A stretch of DNA of 64,000 nucleotides from Thinopyrum elongatum (taxonomy: Eukaryota > Streptophyta > Magnoliopsida > Poales > Poaceae), in NCBI GenBank assembly GCA_011799875.1, contig CM022302.1:201296086-201360085 (forward strand), written 5' to 3'. The notes beneath the pieces are model-generated. The model saw only the letters and a list, made by a program, of their open reading frames with translations. It was not told where the DNA came from and made no database searches. The translations under genes were made by a program, and so were the position numbers. Positions 44,538 to 55,940 of this stretch are shown here, in pieces. Numbering within the stretch: the stretch's first letter is position 1; every line of letters begins with the position of its first letter.

Positions 44538-46848
44538 CTTTGCATATAGACGTATGCCTTTTGATTTATGCAATGCACCTGCTACCTTTCAAAGATGTAT
44601 GACTGCTATATTCTCTGACGTTTGTGAAAAGATTGTTGAGGTTTTCATGGATGATTTCTCCGTTTAGGGAACTTCTTTTGATGATTGCTTAAGAAACCTT
44701 GATCGAGTTTTATAGAGATGTGAAGAAACTAATCTTGTCTTGAATTGGGAGAAGTGCCGCTTTATGGTTAATGAAGGTATTGTCTTGGGGCATAAAATCT
44801 CCGAAAGAGGTATTGCAGTTGATAAAGCTAAAGTTGATGCTATCGAAAAAATGTCATGTCCTAAAGATATCAAAGGTATAAGAAGTTTCCTTGGTCATGC
44901 TGGTTTCTATAGGAGATTTATTAAAGACTTCCCTAAAATTTCTAGGCCCCTCACTAATATTTTGCAAAAAGATGTTCCATTTCTTTTTTATGATGATTGT
45001 GTAGAAGCATTTGAAATCCTTAAGAAAGCCTTAATTTCTGCACCTATTGTTCAACCGCCCGATTGCAACCTACCCTTTGAAATTATGTGTGATGCTAGTG
45101 ATTATGCTGTTGGTGCTGTCCTAGGACAAAGAGTTGATAAGAAATTAAATGTTATCCATTATGCTAGTAAAACACTAGACAATGCTCAAAGAAATTATGC
45201 TACTACTCAAGAAAAAAAATTAGCAGTTGTGTTTGCTTGTGATAAATCCAGATCTTATATTGTTGATTCCAAAGTAACTGTTCACACTGATCATGCTTCT
45301 ATTAAATATCTTATGAAAATGAAAGATGCTAAACCTAGACTCATTAGGTGGGTTCTCTTGCTACAAGAATTTGATTTACATGTTATTGATAGAAAGGGAG
45401 CTGAGAACCCCATAGCAGACAACTTGTCTAGGTTAGAAAATATTCTTGATGACCCACTACCTATTGATTATAGCTTTCCTCATGAACAATTAGTTGTTAT
45501 AAATGCTTCTCATAGTATTCCATGGTATGCAGACTATGCTAATTCTATTGTTGATAAATTTATACCACCCAGTTTTACATACCAACAAAAGAAAAAAAAT
45601 TCTATGATTTAAGACATTGCTTCTGGGATGACCCACACCTTTATAAAGGAGTAGATGGTGTTATTAGATGTTGTGTACCTGAGCATGAACAGGAACAGAT
45701 CCTACGCAAGTGTCACTCTGAGGCCTACGGAGGACACCATGCTGGAGACAGAACTGCACACAAGGTATTACAATCTGGTTTTTATTGGCCTATCCTTTTC
45801 AAGGATGCTTGTAAGTTTGTCTTGACTTGTGATGAATGTCAAAGAATTGGTAATATTAGTAGACGTCAGGAAATGCCAATGAATTATTCACTTGTTATTG
45901 AACCATTTGATGTTTGGGGATTTGATTATATGGGACCATTTCCTTCCTCCAATGGGTATACACATATTTTGGTTGTTGTTGATTATGTTACTAAGTGGGT
46001 AGAAGCTATTCCAACTAGTAGTGCTGATCATAACTCCTCCATTAAAATGCCTAAAGAAGTTATTTTCCCGAGGTTCAGAGTCCCTAGATATTTGATGACT
46101 GATGGTGGTTCACACTTTATTCATGGTGCTTTCCATAAATTGCTTGCTAAGTATGATGTTAACCATAGAATTGCATCTCCATATCATCCTCAGTATAGTG
46201 GTCAAGTAGAATTAAGTAATAGGGAAATAAAATTGATCTTGCAAAAGACTGTTAATAGATCTAGAAAGAATTGGTCTAAGAAACTTGATGATGCACTATG
46301 GGCTTATAGAACTGCTTATAAAAAATCCTATGGGTATGTCTCCGTATAAAATGGTATATGGAAAAGCATGTCACTTACCTCTTGAACTAGAACATAAAGC
46401 TTATTGGGCAATTAAAGAGCTCAACTATGATTTCAAACTTGCCGGTGAGAAGAGGTTATTTGACATTAGCTCACTTGATGAATAGAGAACCCAAGCATAT
46501 GAAAATGCCAAGCTGTTTAAAGAGAAAGTTAAAAGATGGCATGACAAAACGATACAAAAGCGTTAATTTAATGTAGGTGACCATGTCTTGCTATACAATT
46601 CTCGTTTAAGATTTTTTGCAGGAAAACTTCTCTCTAAATGGGAAGGGCCTTACATTATCAAGGAAGTTTATCGTTCCGGTGCCATCAAGATCAACAATGC
46701 CGAGGGCAATAACCCGAAGGTGGTGAATGGGTAAAGAATCAAGCATTATATCTCAGGTACTCCCATAAATATTGAAACCAATATTATTAATACCATAACG
46801 CCGGAGGAGTACATAAGGGAAACTTTCCAGAATGCTCCAGAACCCTGA
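44538..46848 (+). pseudogene. Element G reverse transcriptase C-terminal part, RNase H and integrase
   Basis: Resumes after F with the RT catalytic motif (VFMDDFSV, 44642-44664), immediately followed by TAG at 44665; another TAG is at 44713. RNase H shows [11 protein letters not shown] and [11 protein letters not shown]. The frame breaks at an A-run near 45598. Integrase then shows His/Cys zinc-finger remnants ([16 protein letters not shown]), core acidic residues ([27 protein letters not shown]), another A-run frameshift near 46325, and a late degenerate tail with TAG at 46483 and further TAAs before the natural stop near 46846. Strand transfer would need an intact D,D,E triad; those residues remain but the reading frame does not. 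Confidence 0.92.
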
Positions 46849-47183
46849 AAAGGATTAGGTATGCGATACGGTAAGTAAACCGACTCCAAATCTCCCCCAA
46901 AAGCAATTTTACTCCATTTTGGAAAATTTAAAAAATTAGGAAAATAAGTAGTCAGAAAAGTGCGCGAGGAGGCGACAAGCCGTGGGGGCGCGCCCTACCC
47001 CCCTGGGCGCGCCTCCCAGGTTTGTTGCCACCTCGTGTGCCCTCCGGACTCCGTTATCTCCCGGAATACTTGTTTTGCATAGTAAAAATTCATTATATAA
47101 TCTCCCGAAGGTTTTGACCACCGTATCACGGCAATATCCTTTGTTCTTGTTTCGAGCTGTTTTTCTGACAGATCTAGATCGCC
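46849..47183 (+). promoter_or_regulatory. Promoter-like block ahead of the extra element G frame
   Basis: A GC-rich inverted motif (GGGGGCGCGCCCTACCCC and GGGCGCGCCTCCCAGG, about 46984-47020) resembles the block that precedes the TATA box in the G and F LTRs. A TATA-like TATATAA lies at 47094-47100, 84 bp before the ATG at 47184. It may drive a separate transcript. This is inference from motif order only. Confidence 0.45.
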
Positions 47184-47510
47184 ATGACGTCCCCAAGCGC
47201 CCCGAATGACAAGTTCTACGAAAAGGTCATCAACCCCTACCTTGCGGAGGTGCTGCAACACCCTCAAACCATTGAGATGCGTGAGGGGGTGCTTCACATC
47301 CGGGATGTTCAAGGGCCAAGGAGGACCGGAAGCGTGGAGTCCAGGCTCGAAGCGGTGGAGCAAGAAGTTTTTAAGTGCCAAGGGATGGAGGAACATGGAC
47401 TCAACGCCAATCACTCCATGATCACGGAATTCATCCATGACCACAAGCTGGACGCCAATGATATTGGAAAGGCCATCTTCAAGCTTCATGAGAAAATCGA
47501 GCATCTCTAG
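47184..47510 (+). CDS. Extra post-integrase protein of element G, unknown function (108 aa)
   Basis: ATG at 47184 (MTSPSAPNDKFYEKVINPYL) starts an intact frame to TAG at 47508. It is predicted largely helical (VESRLEAVEQEVFKCQG, FKLHEKIEHL), with heptad-like spacing suggesting a coiled coil. After the stop, the same frame continues QIYDLQNQN, so a longer protein may have been cut. Gypsy elements of the Athila and related groups may carry extra frames after pol, some envelope-like; this one shows no signal peptide or membrane segment. Unlike gag and pol around it, it has no internal lesion. Confidence 0.6.
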   Translation: MTSPSAPNDKFYEKVINPYLAEVLQHPQTIEMREGVLHIRDVQGPRRTGSVESRLEAVEQEVFKCQGMEEHGLNANHSMITEFIHDHKLDANDIGKAIFKLHEKIEHL

Positions 47511-49234
47511 GCCCAGATCTATGACCTGCAAAACCAAAACTGTGAGTATGAATATTGATTTAAGAGGATGAGTTTGGCTGCAGATTTGAGGATTCCAGAG
47601 ACTCATTCATCCTTCTAAGATGGTGAGCCTATTCCTTGGAAGACAGAGGACAAGCCTCCCACATCACCCACACCACCATCACCACCTCCGAAGAAAGAGA
47701 CTTGAGTACATGGGTATGGGCACTCCCCTTGGCTTGTGACAAGCTTGGGCGAGGTGCCCCGGTATCGTATCACCATCACATCTTTACTTTTATCATTTAC
47801 CTTAGTTCGATCATTTTGGCTTTATCGTTATCTAGTAGAATAAAAGTTTTAGTATGATCTAGTCCTTGAGTTTTGCTTTGTGATCTATCTTTGTAATCGA
47901 GTATGAGAGTTATATAATAAAGAGTAGTTTTGAGTTGAGGGCTTTGCTTTCCTGCTTTGATCTTGGAAAAGGAAAATAAAATAAAAAGAAATAAAAAGAT
48001 TATATACACTCTTATGGAAAGTGATGACTTCACATATAAAGAAGTATGTCACATGAAATTTGTTGAGGGTTGACAAACATAGTATTGGTCATTGTTGCAA
48101 TTAATAAGAAGTAATAAAGAAAGAGAGGTCTCACATATAAATACACTATCTTGGACATCTTTTGCGATTGTGAGCATTCATTAAAATATTATATACTAAT
48201 AAGTTTATGTTGGACAAGGAAGACAACATAATGGGTTATGTTTTCTTATATCCAAATAGAAGTTATATTGTCATGGATCCTCCAACATGTTGAGCTTGCT
48301 TCTCATCCTATGCTAGCCAAATTTTCTGCACCAAGTAGAGATACTGCTTGTGCATCCAAAATCCTTTAACCCAGTTTTGCCATGAGAGTCCACCATATCT
48401 ACCTATGGATTGAGTAAGATCCTTCAAGTAAGTTCTCATTGGTGCAAGCAATAAAAACTGCTCTCTAAATGTGTATGATCTTTTAGTGTGAGGAAAATAA
48501 GCTTTATACGAACTTGTGATATGGAAGAAATAAAAGCGACGGACTGCATAATAAAGTTCTTTATCACAAGTGGCAATATAAAGTGACGTTCTTTTGCATT
48601 AAGATTTTATGCATCCAACCATAAAAGCGCATGACAACCTTTGCTTCCCTCTGCGAAGGGCCTATCTTTTATTTTACTTTCTACCTTTATATAAGAGTCA
48701 TGGCGAGCTTCACCCTTCATTTTATTTTTCTCTTTTTGGCAAGCACTATGTGTTGGGGAAGATCCAGACATATATATCCACTCGGATGTAGGTGTTCATA
48801 AATTATTATTGTTGACATTACCCTTGAGGTAAATGGTTGGGAGGCGAAACTATAAGCCCCTATCTTCCTATGTGTTTGATTGAAACTTTGATCTCATAAG
48901 TATCACGTGAGTGTTAGCAATCATGAAAGATTAAATGATGATAGAGTATGTGAACTTTCTAAATAATAGCTCTTACATTGACTCTTTCCGATGTTATGAT
49001 AAATTGCAATTGTTCCAATGACCAAGATCATAGTTTGTTGGTTTTCAATAAAGTTGTTGATTCATACTTTATCTTGTGAACGAATTGTCACTTTAGCATG
49101 AGAAGTTATATGACAATATATGTTGTTGTTTTAAAGATGATCATGATGCCCTCATGTCCATACTTTATTTTATCGACACCTCTACATGTGGACATGATTA
49201 TCGATTTCGGCTTTCGCTTGAGGACAAGCGAGGT
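47511..49234. other. Element G 3' spacer
   Basis: About 1.7 kb, AT-rich and non-coding. It includes segments similar to the F spacer (CTTCCCTCTGCGAAGGGCCTA at 48643 and 42371; GGAGGCGAAA.TATAAGCCCC at 48840 and 42570). The G and F families are therefore related in their 3' regions. Confidence 0.75.
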
Positions 49235-49250
49235 CTAAGCTTGGGGGAGT
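49235..49250 (+). other. Element G polypurine tract
   Basis: CTAAGCTTGGGGGAGT directly precedes TGATACGTCC at 49251. Confidence 0.88.
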
Positions 49251-50527
49251 TGATACGTCCATTTTGCATCATGTTTTTATGTTTATATTTATTGCATTAT
49301 GGGCTGTTATTTCACTTTATGGTACAATACTTATGCCTTTTCTCTCTTATTTTACAAGGTTTACACAAAGAGACAGAATGCCGGTAGCTGGAATTCTGGA
49401 CCGGAAAGGAACAATTCTGAGATGCCTATTCTGCACAACTCCAAATGTCCTGAAACTTTACGGAGAATTGTTTTGGAATATATAAAAAATACTGGGCGAA
49501 GAAACTACAGAAGGGGACCCACCAGGTGGCCACAAGCCTGGGGGAGCGCCCTACACCCCAGGGCTTGTGGGCCCCCTGGCCATCGTCCGGTGCCCATCTT
49601 CTGCTATATGAAAGGATTTCACCCAGAAAAACTCAGAAGGAAGCTTTTGGGATGAAGCGCCACCGTCTCGAGGCGGAACCTGGCTAGAAGCAAACTACGG
49701 CTCCAGCAGAGCGATTCTGCCGGGGAAACTTCCCTCCCGGAGGGGGAAATCGAAGCCATCGTCATCACCAACGATCCTCTCATTGAGGGAGGGTCAATCT
49801 TCATCAACATCCTCACTAGCACCATCTCCTCTAAAACCCTAGTTCATCTTGTGTATCCAATCTTTGTCCCAAAACATCAGATTGGTACCTGTGGGTTGCT
49901 AGTAGTGTTGACTACTCCTTATAGTTGATGCTAGTTGGTTTATTTGCTGGAAGATCATATGTTCAGATCCTTAATGATATTCAATACCCCTATAATCTTG
50001 AACATGAACATGATTTGTGAGTAGTTACGTTTGTTCCTGAGGACATGGGAGATGTCTTGCTATAAGTAATCATGTGAATTTGGTATTCATTCGATATTTT
50101 GATGAGATGTATTTTGTCTTTCCTCTAGTGGTGTTATGTAAACGTCGACTACATGAAACTTAACCATGATTTGGGCCTAGGGGAAGGCATTGGAAAGTAA
50201 TAAGTAGATGATGGGTTGCTAGAGTGACAAAAGCTTGAACCCTAGTTTATGCGTCCTCGGGAGCGCTTTGCTTTATATAAGAGTTGGTCCAGGTTTATCC
50301 TTTGCTACAAAAAGGATTGGTGCACCTTGCTGCACCTTTGTTACACTTGTTACTTGTTGCCCGTTATGAATTATCTTATCACCAAACTATTTGTTACCGA
50401 TAATTTCAGTGCCTGTAGAAAATACCTTGCTGAAAACCGCTTGCCATTTCCTTCTGCTCCTCGTTGGGTTCAACACTCTTACTTATCGAAAGGACTACGA
50501 TTGATCCCCTATACTTGTGGGTCATTA
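49251..50527 (+). repeat. Element G 3' LTR
   Basis: About 1.28 kb, ending GTGGGTCATTA where the 5' copy ends GTGGGTCATCA. A TATA-like box (TATATGAA) is at 49607-49614. It lacks about 235 bp present in the 5' LTR. GGCCA follows. Confidence 0.92.
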
Positions 50528-50532
50528 GGCCA

Positions 50533-51120
50533 TGATGGAGGCAGGTCCATAATGGCGAAGGTGACCTAGTAGAGGTGCTTGCGGCTCGTTGGCGGAGACT
50601 GAGTTTGTGCTATCTCCTCCTCCGGGTCATGGATTTTTTTCTTTTGGAACTTACCAACTCTTTCTAGCCCTTACAGCTTCGTTGCATTGGAATATTGATG
50701 TCCACTTCATTTTGACTCGGCCTTGGCTAATCAATGTTACGTGTTCCAATCGGAACATAAGCCGTCGGGTATGCGTTGAATCTGCGGAAAAAATTCATGT
50801 TGCCTCCGCGACAGAAAGCGATCTGATGAATCATGTGTGACCGCTGCTGTTTGACTTGTGCGTCCATAATAGAGATCCGCTAGATCGATGTTGATGATGA
50901 CAAAAAAACTATCAACCTCGTCGAGTTGTGAGATAGCGGGGGCGGAATTGGCTACAACCCTAATTTCTCTTGAACTTTAATTCTCACAGATTGTAAATCC
51001 GGACTGATAAACTCGAAGCTGACGCAGATCCTTCCAAACCGGCTCCTCTTCATCCAGAAAACTATGAACTTCTCGATCCTTGGGAGAGATCCCTCCAAGA
51101 ACTCAACAACACCATGCGGT
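50533..51120. other. Internal part of element H next to its LTR
   Basis: Non-coding on both strands as far as I can see. It continues leftward, across element G, into 34856. Confidence 0.55.
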
Positions 51121-51141
51121 GGCCCCACGGTGGGCGCCAAC
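51121..51141 (-). other. Element H primer binding site
   Basis: On the minus strand GTTGGCGCCCACCGTGGGG directly follows the LTR end CATGACA. Similar TTGGCGCCCACCGTGGGG sites are found in grass gypsy elements. Confidence 0.7.
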
Positions 51142-51891
51142 TGTCATGGTTTTGTCGCGGCAGATGTCCTAGTGTGACGACCTAGTCGTGAGGCCATCGC
51201 AACTAGGTAGTAGCTTGAACGGGGTTGATCGGAATCGAGAGATGCGAGTTTTACCCAGGTTCGGCCCCTCACGGTGGAGGTAAAAGCCTACATCCTGCTT
51301 GATTTATATTGATCATCATGGTCTCGATTACAAGGGCGCTATTTAGCTGCCTCTTTCTCGAGAGGCCTTAAAACATCTGTCTCGAGACCTACTGAAATGT
51401 CTGTCTCGAGACTTGTCTGTCTAAGACCTGTCTATTTTGACATGTCCCTCTTGGGGTGCCCTACCCCTCCTTATATAAGTTGAAGGGGCGGCTTACATGT
51501 AGAGTCCTAGTAGGACTAGGACTTAACCTATTCTGGCTTCTTACGACGGGCTTCTTACAACAGGCTTCTTACAACGGGCATCTTACAACGGACTTCTTAC
51601 AACGGGCTTCTTATGTCCAGGACCCATCATGCTGGGTTAAGTAAGATGCCGGGCTACACAATCTGCCGGGTTACATCTGCTGGGTTACACCTGCTGGGTT
51701 ACGCCTGCCGGGTTACACCTGCCGGGTTACACACGGTCGGCTTACACCTGCCGGGTTACGCCTGTCAGGTTACACCTGCCAGGTTAAGTAAGATGCCGGG
51801 TTAAGTCCAGAGATGACTTAACAGGGCTGCTTAAGTCCAGAGATGACTTAATGTCATGAGCCGGGTTTAACCGCAGGTAATTCCCCCGACA
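51142..51891 (-). repeat. Element H LTR (5' LTR in minus orientation)
   Basis: Plus-strand limits are TGTCATGGTTTTGTC and CCCCCGACA, about 750 bp. It contains three internal arrays: CTGTCTCGAGAC (51377-51430), CGGGCTTCTTACAA (51540-51612) and GCCGGGTTACACCT (51655-51800). The exact border with E's gag is uncertain by a few bases because CGACAC could belong to either. Confidence 0.8.
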
Positions 51892-52735
51892 CTACACCCG
51901 TGATCTTTTCAAGAAGTTGCAACACCTCAAGCAAGGCACGAACATGGTGGAAGAATACTACCAAGAAATGGAGATTGCCATGATACAGGCCAATGTCAAG
52001 GAAGATGACGAGCAAACTATGGCACGCTTCTTGAACGGCCTCAATCACCCCATAAAGCGGATTGCCGACTTCCAACCCTACTCCAACCTTCTCGAGCTAG
52101 TTCATCAAGCGACCAAGGCTGATCGACAAGTACAAGATGACTTCAAATATGCCAAGTACTTGTCCAAGACCTACGGCTCATACACTCAAGCTCCCACGAC
52201 TTCGGCTAGAGCATCACCAAGTACCGGAGACAAGTCAAGTTCCAAGCAAGTTATGCCTTCCTCAACTCGTCCTCCGAAAAGCAACTACAAATCCCAAACT
52301 CCCTCATCTTCGGCGCCACCGGACGACCCCGTCAAGACAAGTTCCCTCAAGTGTTTCACATGTGGTGGCCGAGGACACAAGTCTTTCCAATGCATCAATC
52401 GGCGCACCATGATTGTCAATGATGATGGCACATACGACTCCATGAGTGAAGAAGAAATGGAAGCTTTTGAGCATGTGACCATGCACCGGCATGTGAACAA
52501 AGATGAAGATGATCAAGTCTTTTGTGACAATGATTCAAGTACCGCTCTCATGGTCTCCAAGGTCTTGACACTTCAACACCACCAAGAAGAATACCAATGT
52601 TGCCACATCTTCCACACCAAGGCTGGCGTCAATGGTCGTTCCGTGAAGGTCATCATCGATGGAGGAAGTTGCCACAATTTGGCAAGTGAAGAGCTATGTT
52701 CCAAGCTACAATTGGTCAAGAAGAAACATCCTTGA
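51887..52735 (+). pseudogene. Element E gag C-terminal part and protease
   Basis: Gag resumes (RHYTRDLFKKLQ..) through a capsid region to a CCHC zinc knuckle (CFTCGGRGHKSFQC, 52352-52393). An aspartic protease-like segment follows (VKVIIDGGSCHNLAS, about 52645-52680), with Asp-Gly-Gly in place of Asp-Ser/Thr-Gly. TGA at 52733-52735 interrupts; the same frame continues beyond, so CGA to TGA is likely. The 5' portion is at 32578-33522. Confidence 0.9.
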
Positions 52736-55700
52736 TCCTACAAGGTCCAATGGCTTAGCGACTCCGACACCATTCAAGTGGAGCACACCATGCAAGTTTC
52801 CTTCAAGATCGGCGCCTACGAGGACACCTTGGAGTGTGATGTGGTTCCTATGTCCGTGTGCCATCTCCTCTTAGGGAGACCTTGGCAATTTGACCGCGGC
52901 GTCATCCACAATGGAAGAACCAACCACTATAGCTTCAAGATGAAGGGAAAGGAGTACGTGCTACGACCTATGTCACCAAGTCAAGTGATCGCCGACAAGC
53001 AAGCATCCACCCATCATGAAGAGACTAGTGAGAGAGTGAACCACCACAAAGAGAGTGAGCGCCACAAGCCCAAATTGAGTGACTCTACGCTGAGAGAGAG
53101 AAACTTAGTCCTCCTAGCCAAAAAAGATAGATGAGAGAAGTGTGTGAGAACCCATCTAGTGTCATACACTATGTCCTAGTGTGCAAAGATGAAGCGGCAA
53201 GGACTAACACTTCTAACCATCTTCCTCTAGTGTTGTCTAATTTGTTGTAGGAGTTTGCGAATGTTTTCCCAAATGAGCTACCTCCCAGCCTTCCACCACT
53301 ACGAGGCATTGAGCACCGGATCGACCTCATCCCCGGCGCACCTTTACCAAACAAGGCTCCATACCGCGTCAACCCCGAAGAAACTAAGGAGATACTAAGG
53401 CAAGTACAACAACTCATCGACAATGGACATATACGTGAAAGCTTAAGCCCTTGTGTCGTTCCGGTTATCCGCATGCCTAAGAAAGATGGTAGTTTTGGCA
53501 TGTGTTTCGATTTTAGACCAATAAATGCCATCACCGTTCACTATAGGCACCCCATTCCATGCCTTGATGATATGTTAGATGAGCTTAGCGGCGCCACCAT
53601 TTTCTCAAAAATTGATCTTAAAAGTGGCTATTACCAAATCCGCATTCAAGAAGGTGATGAATGGAAAACCGCTTTAAAACCAAATTTGGCTTGTATGAGT
53701 GGTTAGTTATGCCTATGGGTTTATCGGAAGCTCCCGGTACTTTCATGCGTGACATGCATTATGTCCTTCACCCATACATTGGCATATTTGTTGTGGTCTA
53801 CTTTGACGATATACTTGTGTTTAGCAAATCTCTCAAAGATCATGTCACCCATCTTAGAGCCGTTTTGCAAACTCTTAGAAAAGAGCATCCTTATGCTAAC
53901 ATGGGGACATGCATTTTTGGCATTGATAAGCTTGTTTTCTTGGGCTTTGTTGTGTCCTCTAAGGGTGTTCATGTTGATGAGTCTAAAATTGAAGCAATTA
54001 AAACTTGTCCACAACCCACAAATTTGCAACAAGTGCGTAGTTTCCTTGGTCTCACCGGCTTCTATCGTCACTTTGTTAAGGACTTTAGCACAATTGCTTC
54101 ACCTTTGCATGCCTTGAGTAAGAAAAATGCACCTTTTGTTTGGGGACCCTCTCAATCTGCCGCTTTTGAGGAGCTTCAATCTTTGCTTACACATGCTCCG
54201 ATTCTTGCTTTGCCTAATTTTGACAAAACTTTTGAGTTTCATTGTGATGCTAGTGGAAATGGTATTGGTGGAGTTTTAATGCAAGAAGCGACCCATTGCA
54301 TATTTTAGCGGAAAAAATTCCGGCGCTCAACTTAACTATCCCATCTATGACAAAGAATTATATGCTTTAGTGCGAGTATTGCATGTTTGGGAGCATTACA
54401 TTCGCCCTCATGAATTTGTCATACATACCGATCATGAGACACTTAAATACCTTAAAGGTCAAACCAAGTTGAATAGAAGGCATGCTAAATGGAGTGAATT
54501 CATTGAGTCTTTTCCTTATGTCATCAAGTACATTAAGGGTAAAGAAAATGTTGTGGCGGATGATCTTTCCCGCAAATGCATGCTTGTAACCCAACTTGAA
54601 TTGAATGTCATTGGATTTGATCACATCAAAAACTTGTATGAGCACGATGTTACTTTTGCTACTCCTTATGCTAAGTGCTTGACGCATACATCTTGGGAGC
54701 AATATTATATCAAGAATGGTTATCCAATGAGAGCTAACAAACTTTGCATCTCCGAGTCTTCTCTTCGTTTGTTACTTTTGCAAGAGGCTCATGGAGGAGG
54801 ACTTATGGGACATTTTGGACGCGAAAAGACTTTTGCCACGCTCTCAAAGAACTACTTTTGGCCCAAGATGTTCCGTGATGTCTCACGCTTCACCAATCGG
54901 TGCTCTACATGCCGCAAAGCTAAGTCACAAGCTCAATCTCATGGTTTACATATGCCACTTCCTATTCCACATCAACCATGGGAAGATATTAGCATGGATT
55001 TTGTGCTTGGCTTACCTAGGACTCAAATGGCAAGGATTCCGTATTTGTTGTTGTGGACCGATTCTCTAAAATGGCACATTTCATCCCATGCAATAAGATA
55101 GACGATGCTTCACATGTTGCAAATCTTTTTTGTAGGGAAATCTTGAGGTTACATGGAGTGCCAAAGACAATTGTGTCGGACCGAGATGTTAAGTTCCTAA
55201 GCTACTTTTGGAAGACGCTATGCGCCAAGCTCAGCATCAAGCTACTATTCTTGACGGCCTATTATCCTCAAACCAATGACCAAACAGAAGTAACCAACCG
55301 GACGCTATCTACTCTCCTACGCGTGTTGATCAAGAAGAACATCAAGGAGTGGGAGGAGTGCTTACCCATCACCCAGTACGCCTACAACCACGCAAGACAC
55401 TCTACTACCGGTAAGTTCCCCTTCGAGGTCGTCTACGGCTTCTACCCTTTGTCTCCCTTGGACATCCTTCCTCTACCACTCCAAGAACGAGCGAACATGG
55501 ACGCTAGCGCAAGATCAACTTACCTCAAGAAGATGCATGAAGAAACAAGGTCCATGATCGAGTGTCAAGTACACCGCCTCACCAACAAGCTCAACATCAA
55601 CAAGACACCAATGGTGTTCCAACCGGGTGATCTCTTATGGCTACATCTCTGCAAGGACCGTTGTCCCACAGAGCACAAGTCGAAACTACTCCCGCGAGCT

Positions 55701-55940
55701 GATGGACCTTTCAAGGTGCTAGTACGTTACAATGACAACACCTACAAGATCGACATCCCACGCGACAAGTACAACATAAGTGACATCTTCAACATCAAGG
55801 ACTTGTCCCAATACCATGGTGATGAAGATCACGATCCGCGGACGGATCTCTCCCAAGGGGGGGGGGAGATGATGCGGAGTATCCCTCGATCACCCCCATG
55901 GACATTCCGTCACCACCGCAAGCACAAAGAGGACCAATGA
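52736..55940 (+). pseudogene. Element E pol: protease end, reverse transcriptase, RNase H, integrase
   Basis: The frame continues from 52736 to TGA 53132. Reverse transcriptase follows, with RMPKKDGSFGMCFDFRPIN, the catalytic YFDD (53799-53810) and FLGLTGFYRHFV. RNase H shows FHCDASGNGIGGVL and [12 protein letters not shown]. Integrase has a His/Cys finger ([15 protein letters not shown]), the core DFVLGLP, SDRDVKFLS and QTNDQTEV, and a C-terminal GPFKVL motif. I see no chromodomain. Frameshifts occur near 53680 (TTTAAAA run), 54300 and 55035. The end runs past the polypurine tract into the 3' LTR. Confidence 0.92.
55850..55869 (+). other. Element E polypurine tract inside pol
   Basis: CTCCCAAGGGGGGGGGGAGA, with ten G, directly precedes the LTR start TGATGCGG. 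It also encodes the pol C terminus, so its length sets the downstream frame. Confidence 0.85.

Larger units (their letters stand above)
34857..50527 (+). mobile_element. Element G: Athila-like Ty3/gypsy retrotransposon with both LTRs
   Basis: Flanked by GGCCA (34852-34856 and 50528-50532). LTRs begin TGATAC(A/G)TCCATTTTG and end GTCAT(C/T)A. Order: LTR, primer binding site, gag, protease, reverse transcriptase, RNase H, integrase, an extra downstream frame, spacer, polypurine tract, LTR. Reverse transcriptase is split by element F. Many stops and frameshifts are present. Confidence 0.94.
33523..51891 (-). mobile_element. Element H: reverse-oriented non-coding LTR retrotransposon, left end truncated
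   Basis: The right end is a reverse-oriented LTR (51142-51891) with an adjacent primer binding site. Internal DNA continues at 50528-51120 and, beyond inserted element G, at 33523-34856. The left part is GC-rich and should end in a second LTR, but none is visible at 33523, so that end has been deleted. E's gag is nearly continuous across the junction. No gag or pol is visible, so it resembles a large non-autonomous element. Confidence 0.65.
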
